Assembly (NCBI GenBank): GCA_963989385.1
Contig: OZ022501.1
Location: forward strand, 81,700,979 to 81,764,978
From: Ctena decussata
Lineage: Eukaryota > Mollusca > Bivalvia > Lucinida > Lucinidae
Direction: 5' to 3'
DNA length: 64,000 nucleotides
Shown piece by piece: positions 22,350 to 34,201 of this stretch; the first letter of the stretch is position 1; the number at the start of each line of letters is the position of its first letter. The notes under the pieces are model-generated. The model was not told the origin of the DNA, searched no databases, and was given only the letters and a program-made list of their open reading frames with translations. Both the position numbers and the translations under genes were made by a program.

Positions 22350-24550
22350 TTGATTGATTGATTGTTTTGGGTTTAGCGGCCCTTTCAGACAGTATTTCAG
22401 TCTATATCGGGCCGTCTCCCAGAGAGAGGGAGAAAGAAGAGAGAAAGGATAGACGAGAGAAACAAGAGGGCCATGAGGCCCTGAATCGCTCACCTGAACA
22501 ATTGGCAAGGTGGCTTTTACTTATCATGTCTGAAATTGTCAAAATATGAGTTTTGGGTCAAAAGTCAAAGAATGACCATGACCACTTGTACTCATAAATC
22601 TTCATGTACTCATTAAGACAACCATATATACCATTTTTAGGCCAAAATCTTCAAAACTTTCCATGAAATCTTATGTTCTAGCATTTTCCCATATTTGACC
22701 ATGCCGCAAAAAAGGTCAAGGTAAACCCAAGGTCACCATTTGAACAGTCTTGCTGGTACTCTAGTACTCCATGCTATTTACCAAGTTTCAAGGCCATAGG
22801 TGTATTGGTTCTGGAGAAGAAAAATATTAAAGATTTATACCATAAGTGGTAATGGCGGCCAAGTTGGTCATGTGACCTGGACCGTTTGAACAAATTTTCA
22901 TTCAATCAACCCCTGGAGGCTCTATATGAAATGTGTTCACAATTGGCCCTTTTGCTTTTGAGGAAATGGTTGAAAATGTCAAAATGAGCGATCTGGATCA
23001 AAGGTTAAAAATGACCTTGACCTCTTGTACTCATAATTCTTCATGAACTCATTAAGACAACTGTATACACCAATTTTTTAGGCCAAAATCTTCAAAACTT
23101 TCCATGAACCTTATCTTCTACCATTTTCCGATATTTGACCTTGCTGTAAAAGGTCAAGGTCAACACAAGGTCATAATTTGAACAATCTTGATAGTACTCA
23201 AGTACCCAATGCTACATACAAAGTCTCAAGGCCATCGGTCAATTGGTTCTGGAGAAGATTTTTAAAGGTATTTACCATATATGGGGGTGGCGGCCATGTT
23301 GGTCATGTCTCCAGGACCGTTAGAAATTTTTTTCATTCCCTCAACCCCTCGAGGCTCTATATGAAATTTGGTTTCAATTGGCCCAGTGGTTTTAGAGCAG
23401 ATTGTTTGAAATTGTCAAAATTTGAGATTTCTGGGTCAAAGGTCAAAGAATGACCTTGACCTCTTGTACTCATTAATCTTCATGTACTCATTAAGATGAT
23501 TGTATATACCAATTTTTATACCAAAATCTTCAAAACTTACCATGAAATCTCATGTTCTAACATTTCCGATATTTGACCTTGCCGTAAAAAAGGTCAAGGT
23601 CAACCCAGGGTCATAGTTTGAATAATCTTGATAGTATTTGAGTACCCAATGCTACATACCAAGTTTCAAGGCCATCGGTCTACTGGTTCTGGAGAAGAAG
23701 ATTTTTAAAGGTTTTTTACCATATATGGGCATGGTGGCCATGTTGGTCATGTGACCTGGGCCGTATGAACAAATTTTCATTCCCTCAACCCCTGGAGGAT
23801 CTATATGAAATTTGGTTACAATTGGCTTAGTTGTTTTTGAGGAGATTGTTTGATATTGTCAAAATATGAGAGTTCTGGGTCAAAGGTCAAAGAATGACCT
23901 TGACCTCTTGTACTCATAAATCTTCATGTACTCATTAAGATGACTGTATGTACCAATTTATAGGCCAAAATCTTCAACCGTTTCCAAGATATGTTATGTT
24001 GCAGCATTTTGCCATATAAAAGCATAAGGAAGCAAATTTGACCTTACCGTAAAAAAGGTCAAGGTCAACCCAAGGTCATAATTTGAACAATCTTGGTAAT
24101 ACTCGCATGCCCGATGCTACATACCAAGTTTCAAGGCCATCGGCCTATTGCTTCTGGAGAAGAAGATTTTTCTAGGTTTTTACCATATATGGGCGTGGCG
24201 GCCATGTTGGTCATGTGACCAGGACCGTTTGAACAACTTTTCGTTCCTAAGTTCCCTAGAGGCTGCATATGAAATTTGGTTATAATTGGCCCAGCGGTTT
24301 CAGAGGAGAAGTCGTTTGAAATTGTGGACGGACGACGGACGGACGGACGGACGGACGGACGGACGACGGAGCCTTACCATCCTATAAGCTCCCCCGGAGC
24401 CGCTGGCTCAGGTGAGCTAAAAATGTCCAAACAACCCCCACCCGCACCTACTGCAAGCACAGAAGGCCCTAGCCCTACTATTATCCAAATCAGTAGAACG
24501 CCCCGGCACTGGAAGTTACACGCAGCACCATCGCACCACCCAACCACCCC
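22350..24550 (-). mobile_element. SINE-like family A copy split by a HINE, 14-bp TSD
   Basis: The left part is 22350-22462 and the right part 24419-24550. Together they reproduce the family A consensus seen at 12362 and 28337, joined at an A-run (GACGAGAGAAA ... AAATGTCCAAAC). CTGAGTTATGATGA is duplicated exactly at 22336-22349 and 24551-24564. The interruption is the HINE at 22463-24418. Confidence 0.87.
22463..24418 (+). mobile_element. Pearl/Helentron-like element, near-complete, innermost layer
   Basis: The leader CAAGAGGGCCATGAGGCCC TGAATCGCTCACCTGA is followed by four units of about 440-465 bp. The anchor AAGGTCAAGGT(A/C)AA(C)CC recurs near 22703, 23150, 23590 and 24055. An ACGG tract follows at about 24328-24363, then a hairpin GCTCCCCCGGAGCC / GGCTCAGGTGAGC. 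It sits within an A-run of SINE A with no duplication longer than a few A. Read on the opposite strand the insertion lies between T and T, as reported for Helentrons. No coding sequence is present. Confidence 0.8.
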
Positions 24551-24606
24551 CTGAGTTATGATGAAATAACATGGGAGGTCATCTATTTGATGATGGGTCA
24601 ATTGGA

Positions 24607-24889
24607 GCATTGATTGATTGATTTTTTGCTTTACGTCCACAGTAAACATACATGGTCATGTCTGGACGGTCAGTTAACCTAACGGTTCTAACCACACTAT
24701 TCCTGGGCATGCTTAGACCTCCTAAGCAGTTAACCAGTACTAAGTGCACATACTTTTGCCAGTAACTGACAACTGCCCTTCTTGAATCAGCGGAAGGAAA
24801 AACGACAGTATATGCCCAGACCGGGTATCCGACCCAGGACCTCTGACTTATGAGTCAGATGCCCTACCGATTGCGCTACGCGGCCCGGT
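24607..24889 (-). mobile_element. tRNA-derived SINE, family S, with 10-bp TSD
   Basis: GTCAATTGGA flanks it at 24597-24606 and 24890-24899. The head at the right is tRNA-like (GCGCAATCGGTAGGGCATCT, B-box-like GGGTCGGATACC on the minus strand). The tail is (CAAT)n-like next to GACGTAAAGC. It carries a 9-base insertion, ACGGTTCTA-like, compared with the 9566 copy. Confidence 0.88.
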
Positions 24890-24995
24890 GTCAATTGGAT
24901 CAGTTTTGCACTTTCCTATCTATTATTCTTACAAAGTTTCATGAAAACTGGATCAAGACTGTGCCCTCTAAAGTGTATACAATGTTTTTCTAAGA

Positions 24996-25641
24996 TCAAG
25001 GGCCTTTTTCCCAACTAATCGTACGATTGAACTTCATCGCAAGATGATCATACGAGAATCTTACGACCAAAAATCACTTTCACGAAAAAAATCTCGGTTT
25101 CATTATTGTCCTCTTATATTAGAAAATGATCCCTGTTGATGGCAACTTTGAGATCAGAGGATAGACTCTGAGAAATCTAAATTTTGAGGTCGATGAAGAC
25201 TATTATTCTAGATCATCATCTTTTATAAATTATTTGGATCCTTTTGAAACTAATCAGTCTTTGAATCGACTGCCCAATTAAAATTAAGAACTTACAGTAT
25301 GCTTTTTTTCTGGTTTCGTCACCAGATGTTGTCAGGGTCACTGACGAGGCTTTATTAGCCGAAACTACGTAGTCTGGCCCATGTTCCTACTTCTGTATGT
25401 ATTCTCTGCTCTTGTAGGAACTTTTTAAGATTTTAATTTGACGTGTCATTTCATGTACTTTACTGTATTTTTTTTTCTTATTCTAAAATAAAACATGAAC
25501 TACAGTATAGTTTGTTTAGTTTACTTTTGAGTTACCCCCCTCAAGACCCCCTTTCTTTAATTATTATAATTATTAGTTTATTATTTGCTCTAGACACTGC
25601 CCTGACTTCCTTTCTTTCTCATCTATCCTGACCGACCAGGG
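24996..25641. other. Unannotated spacer
   Basis: No exon or repeat signature is recognised between the HINE remnant and the foldback element. Confidence 0.35.
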
Positions 25642-25650
25642 TATATAATA

Positions 25651-27608
25651 GGCGAGGTTTCCTGCCAGCCGGCTGGTAGGAGACTTTTTGGTCTCCTGCC
25701 AGCCGGCTGTCACCAGACCTAAAAGTCTCCTGCCAGCCGGCTGGCAGGAGACCGAAAAGTCTCCTGCCAGCCGGCTATTGGAATGCTAATAAATAAATGG
25801 AAGTGTCTCCTGCCAGCCGGCTGGCAGGAGACTTTTTGGTCTCCTGCCAGCCGGCTGGCACTAGACCTTAAAGTCTCCTGCCAGCCGGCTACTGGAATAC
25901 TGATGATAAAATTGCATTTTGCATGGCATTATGACAGACAGCTATATTTTATTGTATTAAACATTTAGTTAACTAATCAAATGTTTTATTAACCTAAATT
26001 TAACCTAAGCTTATGCTTTCGTTCTAATCCTATTATATTTATGTATAGAACAATATTGTTATTGCCATGAATGTTTAATTTCTTGAAATAAAATATGTTT
26101 AAACCAACCTAAATTTTCTTTTTAGTCTGGCTTTCAATATGTAAAATTGAAACATTAATCCCTTTTTGTTTGGACATTACACAATCTTAAAATCAGCTGG
26201 AGATCGCCCATATACTATCATTTATTTATCACTATATTGCTTAATTTTTTTTATGAATATTGTCTTGTATACAGATAGGTGTGAAAAGCCCCTTTTGATC
26301 TGCACCTAATCAAGTTTTACACAAATTTACAAATTTTCTCATAAGCTGTTCCCTATAGTTGTATTTTTGAAGTTCAGTCAGGCAAATTTGTTTATCAACT
26401 AGTTCTTTCTACCAGGAAAAATATGCCACAGTTTTATAATATGAAATTACCTTTATGATATATGGAATTATGCCAGTAGAATAAGCAAATAAAAATTCAG
26501 AGAAAAATTGTCAAGTAGTATTTTGAGTTAGTTCCCTTTCAAAGTACAATCTGAGTTACTTCCCTTGGAAAATCTATTTTTAGAATGTCCCTCTTAATTT
26601 ATATTTTTTGCTTGTCTGTTAGCATATATTTTTGTTAATGTATAAATTTATAATATTTATGTCACATCAACTTCAAAAAAATACATTTAGATGTACCCAA
26701 GAATTCCATGGAATGTGATGTCTCTCTATTTATTTATTAGTATTCCAACAGCCGGCTGGCAGGAGACTTTTAGGTCTCCTACCAGCCGGCTGGCAGGAGA
26801 CCAAAAAGTCTCCTGCCAGCCGGCTGGCAGGAGACCTCGCCTAAATAAATAGTGACATCATATTCCATGGAATTCTTGAGTTAAATATATCTTTTTAAAG
26901 TTGATATGACATATTATAATTACCATAACAAAATATCTGCAATCAAACAAGAAAAAACACAAACAAGAGGGACATTCTATAAATAGATTTCCAAGGGAAC
27001 TAACTCAAATTATACTTTGCAAGGGAACTAACTCAGAATACTACTTAACATAATAACAATTTTCACTGAAATTTTATATGCGAATTCTGTTAGCACAACT
27101 GCCTATAGGATAAATGGTAGTTTCAGGTTATAAATCTATAGTATATTTTTCCTAGTGGGAAGAATTAGTAAATAAACAATTTTGCCTGACTGAACAGTAA
27201 AAATACAATAGCGAATAGCTTGTGATGGTAACCAGTATTAAATTTTGTCTAAATTTTTTTCTTTCAACGTATGTGTATATATGATGTAAATGTATTCCTT
27301 GAGCTATTTGTTAAGGATTAAATGACTTCCAGACAATAAAAATAGGGATAAAGAACAAACAAAAAAGCAAAAAATTTACATCTGATTTGCTTGGTGGTTT
27401 TCTAGTAGTTTCATGCTTTTACCACAATTAACTTCAAACTTGATCAAAGTGAAAGCAAATATCTATCTGTTAAATGTTCAATAAAATAAAATATAGCTGT
27501 CTTGTCCTAATGCCATGCAAAATATCATTTCTTTATCAGTATTCCAGTAGCCGGCTGGCAGGAGACTTTTAGGTCTGGTGCCAGCCGGCTGGCAGGAGAC
27601 ACTTCCTA
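25651..27608. mobile_element. 1.96-kb foldback element (giant inverted repeat) with CTCCTGCCAGCCGG palindrome blocks
   Basis: Nearly the whole element is a long inverted repeat centred near 26790. For example 26520-26610 (GTAGTATTTTGAGTTAGTTCC) pairs with 26985-27050, 26695-26745 with 26838-26880, and 25890-25970 with 27470-27550. Blocks of the palindromic half-motif GTCTCCTGCCAGCC lie at 25661-25774, 25805-25892, 26746-26838 and 27550-27602. TATATAATA occurs directly outside both ends (25642-25650 and 27609-27617). A 9-bp duplication and very long TIRs fit Mutator-like foldback elements; superfamily is inference. No transposase is seen. Confidence 0.8.
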
Positions 27609-27617
27609 TATATAATA

Positions 27618-28336
27618 TGGCCAGAACATCCCAGCCCTTAAATCCAGCGGGCACAGGGCGTCTCGGTGGCCTTGCACTGGCGTCAATGGGACGTCACTGC
27701 GACGTCATGTGCCTGCTGGGAAGGTAAATGTGATTAGATCATTGTCTTGTTTCTATGATGTGTTGTAGATGCGCTAAAATGTATTTGGCAATCTGAATAA
27801 AGAATTGAATTATTATATTACTGTTATTTTTTGCCTACGGCAGAGGTGGTGAAGTTAGGTAGGGTTCGGAAATCTTCGGCGGTGCCGTACTCTATTTTAC
27901 CCCAGTGCATTGCGGTACAAGGTTTTAGTAATAGCCCCGGGAGACTCCCTGATGATCTGGGAGTCATCACATGTATGATACAGATATACCACTAGGTTAT
28001 CATATCAGCACATACCATATGAAAATGAAAAGATATATTTTGATATTTTACAATTTTCAGATCATCAAACACATAAACAAAAGGTTTGCAAACTATTTTA
28101 ACCAGAAACAGAATTAAGAGAAGTGGTTTGGGGTGGTTTTCAGGCTGTTTGACGTGGTTTGGGGTAATTGGATAGACCCATAAACAAGACTAGTTCAAGT
28201 GCTTTTTGGTTATATGTTGGTGCACTCTTTTGTGGATTAACATTGTCAGCTGTGAAACCAAGACAACTATACCAAGTCTTGAAAACTATTCTTTCAATGC
28301 TTCTCCCACCCATGAAACTAATATTACAATCATAAT
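27618..28336. other. Unannotated spacer
   Basis: No clear repeats or exons are visible. A GACGTCACTGCGACGTCATG doublet occurs at about 27690-27709. Confidence 0.35.
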
Positions 28337-28580
28337 TGGGGGTGGTCGGGTGGTGCGAAGGTGCTGCGTGCAACTTCCAGTGCCGGGGCGTCCTACTTAT
28401 TTGACTTGTAGTGGGGCAACAGCTTACTGTGCTTGCAGTGGGTGCGGGTGGGGGTTGTTTGGACATTTTTTTCTCTCGTCTGTCATTTCTCTCTTCTTTC
28501 TCCCTCTCTTTGGGGGACGGCCCGATATAGACTGAAATACTGTCTCAAAGGGCCGTTAAACCAAAAACAACCAACCAACC
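28337..28580 (+). mobile_element. SINE-like retroposon, family A, full-length inverted copy
   Basis: The reverse complement matches the 12362 and 22350 copies along the whole length, from the (GGTT)n tail at 28565-28580 to the GGGGGTGGTCGGGTGGTGCG head at 28338. No target duplication was recognised. The frames of about 110 codons on both strands belong to this repeat. Confidence 0.82.
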
Positions 28581-29621
28581 GTTCGTTGTTTCGTATAAAC
28601 TTCCAGTTCTGGAACACCAGGAACAGTAGTCCCCGTAAAAGATCTTCTTGAGCACACAAGTTTTTACTTAAAATGTCTGAGGGCGTATATTTACATTAAA
28701 AGTCTATCGTAGTGTAAATAATAAAATATCCAGGCGTTATAAGAATAATCTGTACATTAGACCATATATACACTTTCTGTTGGACGCTGATGATGGCTTT
28801 ATGTTGCATTAAATTGTAGCACCTGCCAGCTTATTAGTTCTGGCAACGTGAAGTCTGTGACACAGCTCTGTAGATGCCTTCAGGATCACATAACATTCTG
28901 GTTTTTCTTTTATGAAAGGGAAGCAGGAACAGTCTAGGATCAATTTAACTAGATTTTCTCTATTGTTAAATAACTCTCTCCATTTAATGGCACAACCAAT
29001 AACAATCATAATTTATATTAAAACTGTTTTTTCAATTGCTTTTGAAGTTTTGGGTTATTCCAGTGCTTTACGATATTTGCTTTTTGATTATTCTATGTAC
29101 CATACACAAACTGGTATGCTGAAGTTGTTATGCTAAGAAAGTGCTTCCCAGGTCACAGGTCCTGGTGAATGACCACAGCACTTCACGAACGACAACTCCT
29201 TCTGACCTATTTGTTGTTGTCTACCTTCCTGAGCCTCGTGAGCTATCCCGCCGATTTTCACTATGTATTTTACCGATTTCTTAAACAATGGCACGTTTTT
29301 TTTATTAAATTAAAAAAGGCTTGACACAGAAAAGTCAACCATCCATTGAGAACCAACCCTGACAATTCTATCCAGCGCGAAATAAGGTGAAATATTTACC
29401 AATTATGTCCGCAACGTGCATAGATGCAGGCCTCTTCTCTGTGACGCCATAGACAATGACGTCATTGTCAGGGCCCGCTACTCCTGTTTTTATGGGGCTC
29501 ATTGAGGGATTGTAACTGCAAACCTTTAATTTTTATGTGTGTACAATTATTTTACATCGTTTCAGCATTTGAAAACGCCTTAGAAATACTCTTAATTGCA
29601 ACCGAAAACAAACAAGAGGAA
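28581..29621. other. Unannotated spacer
   Basis: A minus-strand frame at 28809-29009 (ends LHVARTNKLAGATI) is open but lacks a recognised domain or clear splice context. About 29220-29480 is slightly richer in CpG than its neighbours. Neither supports a gene call. Confidence 0.35.
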
Positions 29622-30444
29622 TGGGGTGCCGCTTTATTTATATCGTTTCCATATTAGATCTAGATCTAATTGATTTACGGATATCCATATGATTCCATAA
29701 ACGAGTGATACAGGTCACGGCATAGACCATAATCATTAGTGATATAACAAATTTGAATTATAGATACCGGTATCTTTAATTTTCAGTCCAGTTTATGGAT
29801 ATGACTAATTCAAATTAATGATACCACTGATTCGGATAGGGCTATCGATCATAATTCGAATTATGGATATCTTTAAATGGGTCCAATTACGGATATTCAA
29901 AGTTCGAATTATGGATTATCCATGAAAATCGGTAAATCTATGGCGTGCCGTTATACTATTCGTACCCTATTTAAATATATCCATAATTCGAAGTATGGAT
30001 ATCCATTATTCGAATTAATGATATTAAAATTATTTAGCCTATGGATATCCATAATTATTTATTGATACCCATGATTCGACTAATGGATATCTATAATTCG
30101 ACTAATGGATATCCATAAATCGAATTATGGATATCCATAAATCGAATTATGGATATCCATAATTCGGATTATAGATATCCATAATTTGAATTATGAATGT
30201 CTAGGATACAACATGATTATATTTGGATATACATAATTCGAATTATAGATATCAATAAATAGAACAGAATTATGGATATCCATAATTCGAATTTTAGATA
30301 TCTTAAATCGATTATGGATATCTATAATTCGAATTATGGATTTCCAGTATTCACCATGATTTATGGATATCAATTATTCGAATAATGGATATCCGTAATT
30401 CAAATTATGGATATCAATAAAAATGGAATAGACAGTAAAACGGC
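29622..30444. mobile_element. Palindrome-array element, ATATCCATAATTCGAAT type
   Basis: The left end is GGGGTGCCGCTTTATTTAT and the complement of the right end (about 30431-30444) is GTGGTGCCGTTTTACTGTC. Between them the sequence is a dense, irregular array of ATGGATATCCAT and AATTCGAATTAT palindromes, about 20-22 bp apart and often with one-base changes. A third terminus-like copy, GGCGTGCCGTTATACTATTC, is internal at about 29942. AT lies outside both ends. There is no coding capacity. The same terminal motif bounds the unrelated array at 39.98-41.43 kb. Confidence 0.65.
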
Positions 30445-30455
30445 ACCACATATTA

Positions 30456-31450
30456 ATCAGGTTGAATCATATCGAAATAAATCGAATTAGTGATATTGAT
30501 CATTCGAATCATGAATATCCATAAATCACCGCAGAACGTACGTGTAATACTAAAAATGACAGTACAGATCTTTAATTACAAATTTATTTAAAAAAATATT
30601 TTGGAGAAAATATTTCTGCAAAGTACAAAAGTGACCAATTAAAGATTTTGTTAAGTGTACACAACAATGTGAAATAAGCTCCAAAGCAGTCCTTAATGAG
30701 AAAAAAATAATAATAAATACTAGAGTTATCAAACAGGTGGAGTCGACGCCCTAGCTGAAATAAAACGTCAAAAAAAGTAAAAGTAGGTCACGGTGATCAC
30801 TTTCACCACTCAGTGAAATATGTCAACTTGACAAAAATTTGTGAGAGGTCACATACATTCATGGATGAAATTTAAAAAGCTTCAGGTCATGGAACTTGCG
30901 GTTCAGAGTTGTTTCAGTAAAAAAAAAAAAAAAAAACCGAAGGTCAGTGCTGTATCTCACCCCTTAACCCTAAAAACGCCATCAGTGCATACATCAAACC
31001 GTACGAAGGTCGCTCTGACGTACTTTAGCGAAAAAGGGCATCATGTAAAACTTTCAAGGTCAGCTCTGAATTTTATCTGTTTTGAAGCCTGCATCAAACC
31101 GCTCCAGATCACCTCCCACAAAAGTGGATCACATTTCTATCAAAGTCGACTCCATGTTAAGCTCTCGAGGTTTTCCCTACGTCTCATCTGCCTTTAAATA
31201 TAATCAGGTTATTTCGCATAGTGACCTTCTTTCATAAGAATCGGCAATTTTTTTAATTAGTACGTGTCAATTTGCTTGAAAGTAGGTCATTATGGCAAGA
31301 TACAGAGATGTAACTAGTAATTTGACATGGTGTCGAATTTTGCGACAATCGGTCACTGTGACCTAGTTTTGTGGGATGTGGTCTGAACCTGTTTGGTGCA
31401 TGCGCAAGTGAAGTTATAATGCTCGGACCCCAGGGCCATAGATTAACGGA
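30456..31450. other. Spacer with degenerate repeats
   Basis: Phrases such as (G)CATCAAACCG(T/C) and AAGGTC(A/G)(G/C)CTCTGA recur between 30940 and 31170, so this is repeat-derived. The 118-codon frame across it includes a poly-lysine stretch from an A17 tract and is not called. Confidence 0.35.
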
Positions 31451-31989
31451 AGGTGAGCAACATATTGCACACTGGAGTACTCAGTCATTCCAAAATTAAC
31501 GTACATTCTGTGAAATGACCACAAATAAACACCAATGCCTACAAACTGTCCTCCTTATACTTCAAATCATTATATGCGTCTCCACAGAATCTGAAATACT
31601 ACTCTAATTTTATTGTTCTGTATGCATTTGACTCATACTGAAAATTTTAGATATGGTCTTGCCCGAAATTGTCATCTCCGTTACGAACTTTTTTTTCTGT
31701 TTCAACTCAAGTTGTGACTGAAATATATGTAAAATTATTCGATATGAAGAAAGAGTCCACATTTGTTTACTGCATAAATGTAGAGGAAATAAAAGCAGAA
31801 TATTATTTACCATACTGTATTTGAATTCGATCCACAAAATCAGTAATAGTACAATAGCAGACCAGTTTTTGTTGTCCAAAATGGTAAATGCTGCACATAT
31901 GAAATTAATCTAAATTTCAAATTCAACATAATGATAATAACTGTGTATAAAAAATAAGAAAAAAATCCGTTTCTGCTCAGCTGTCTTGT

Positions 31990-34200
31990 ATATTTAGCAT
32001 TTTACCTCATGTAACGGAGATGACTTTGTGTAACGGTGTGGACACAGTGTAACGGAGTTGACAATTTTATGCATACCTTTTCACAAATCCTACATTTTTA
32101 TTTTAATTCCTTTTATTCATTACATCCTACTGACTTTTGTATAAATGTTATTTACAATTCTAACACACTGAGCCTATGGGGAGAAAATGGGGGGGGGGGG
32201 GGATTCCTTTTATTCATTACATCCTACTGACTTTTGTATAAATGTTATTTACAATTCTAGCACACTGAGCCTATGGGGAGAAAAAGGGGGGGGGGGGGGA
32301 TCAGTGTACTCGTAATATTCAGCAAAAAATCACTGGGTGGAATTCAAAGACGCGGACTTTATGTTTGGTTGGCCTAAGACTGTTTTCGGGCGGGGAGGGG
32401 GGGGGGGGATCAGTGTACTCGTAATATTCAGCAAAAAATCACTGGGTGGAATTCAACGACGCGGACTTTATGTTTGGTTGGCCTAAGACCGTTTTCGGTA
32501 ATTTTGTGTATAATAATTGCAGGAAATACACAAATGTCTAGGCAACAGTCAAAAGTATTCACAGGATTGCTCATTACAATGGCGAAATTATGGAAGACTC
32601 TAAAGGAAACATTAAGACTTACCTTGTTGCTTTCTTTTTTATATACTGCAACACCCCCTCACGGGGATTACGTTTAGGTGGATTGCGTCGTAAACCCACA
32701 GTACAAAAAGTGTAAGAAAAAATAACAAAATAAAAGGTAATAGAGTTAAAAGTCTGTACAAGAGTTAAATCAGGTTAAAAACAGATTTTGTTGAGTTAGA
32801 ACATGTTATGGTCAAGTGACCGCACTGCCACACTCATGATCAGTCCATTATGAACTGATCTAGTGTAGACAGTGTCACTACAGAACTAGGTAATCTGTTC
32901 CAATACACCATGACTGCATGGAAGAACGAGTATTTATAATAATTCACGGATGTGTGTATCTGACGCAGTGCGAGGGGGTGGCTATGTCGTGGTATTCTAA
33001 GGGGCTGTTCAAAGTATGGTGGCAACGGAATGGCAACAAGAAGTATACGATTTTAAATAGCATAAATCACTCTTGCATCTGCTCTCCCCTGTTCAAGTGT
33101 TCTTATGCCAAGTTGATTTTTCATTTTAGTAACGCTAGCATGAGAAGAATATGAATTTTGTTCATCTAATTGCTCTTCTCTGAACCATTTCGATTTTGTT
33201 AAAATCTTTTTTCTTGTTAGAACTAAATGGCTCTGCTCAAGTGTGTGGATCGTTGAGTAATATTTCACTTTTTGTCGGTTGTTGTCCGTAAAGAAATCAC
33301 TCGTCCTATGTGCTCGTGATATAGTCCACTAAGCAAATGACCTTCAAATAGTGAATTATTACTTAACAATTTACTGCTACAGATGAACTTTTTATTAATT
33401 TACCTGACTATTTTGTGGTTTTCGAAAAACGAGGGAAGAAATGCACACAAAGAAGAATTAAACAATTCAGTTTTATTTCATGTTTTCATTTTAACAGTTT
33501 GTAGATTATAATGATTTAGTTCAGTAAAGGTAACTGAGTTACCACCTGTTTGGGAAAGAGCTGCTGGCTCGGCTTAGCACCTGTGATTTTGTTGTCTGTT
33601 TGCATGTGTATGTTAATTTTCCCTCTGATGTGTGGAATAAGGTTTGGGACCGGATTCAGTCGGTTCTCAAGTTTATATACTCACTCAATTAACTTTATAA
33701 CTAAGAATATCTATGCAAATATACATTTGTAAGAAGTACATCAGTTGTGAGCTGTCGTCTGGAAACCAACAAGACTGCAAAGTCAACTCCGTTACGAATC
33801 CGTCCACTCCGTTACAAAATTCGTAATGGAGTTGACCGTAACAGAGTTGACATTTAGACACACTTCGCCATGTAGTTTCCTTTTTTGGGAGCGTCACTGT
33901 AAACAAAAGCCCTTACGCATTTCTCAATGCGATTATTATACCCTGTGTCGCACTGTTTTCAAATTACTGTAGAACGTTTCTATGATAAAACATGAACGGA
34001 GTTGACCACGTATTATTATACGCATGAAAATAATCACCTACCAGCAAGTTTTTCACTGACATTCATGTTAGTGTCCTCGCTGCCATCTTCATTCTTACTT
34101 TTCGCGCCGCGAAACTTGAACATGAATGTCATCACATTTTGCATACCAAGGGGCATAACCGTAGCTCAGCCAAAACTATCTGTCGTAACGGAGTTGACAT
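31990..34200. repeat. Dispersed GTAACGGAGTTGAC motif cluster
   Basis: Copies, allowing one or two changes, lie at 32011-32024, 32030-32043 and 32049-32062 (spacing exactly 19 bp). Inverted copies lie at 33782-33795 and 33802-33815, and direct copies at 33823-33836, 33838-33851, 33994-34006 and 34185-34198. Clusters of a short motif in both orientations resemble subterminal transposase-binding repeats. No flanking TIR was identified. Confidence 0.6.
32106..32498 (+). repeat. Two adjacent duplications joined by G-tracts (A-G-A-G-B-G-B)
   Basis: Unit A (97 bp, ATTCCTTTTATTCATTACAT...GGGGAGAAAA plus G-tract) occurs at 32106-32202 and 32203-32299. Unit B (90 bp, ATCAGTGTACTCGTAATATT...GTTTTCGG) occurs at 32300-32389 and 32409-32498. 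Every junction between repeats is a G-run of 11-16 bases. Copies differ by only one to three bases. Confidence 0.85.
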
Positions 34201-34201
34201 A

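Larger units (their letters stand above)
22301..24995 (+). mobile_element. HINE leader fragment (outermost layer of a nested insertion)
   Basis: AACAAGAGGTCCATGATGGA and ATCGCTCACCTGAG at 22301-22340 match HINE leaders. The sequence is interrupted at 22350 by SINE A and resumes at 24565 (AATAACATGGGAGGTCATC), then is interrupted again by a family S SINE (24607-24889) before continuing to about 24995. No tandem core or terminal hairpin for this outer copy was found, so it is probably 3'-truncated. Confidence 0.6.

Noticed and set aside
24374..24649. Minus frame similar to frames at 12283-12555 and 28206-28535
   Set aside because: The similarity comes from SINE family A copies, whose frames are opened by the repeat itself.
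28809..29009. Possible terminal exon on the minus strand
   Set aside because: The frame is open but short, with no convincing acceptor or homology that I can recognise.
30841..31197. 118-codon plus-strand frame
   Set aside because: It is opened by an A17 tract (polylysine) and covers degenerate internal repeats.
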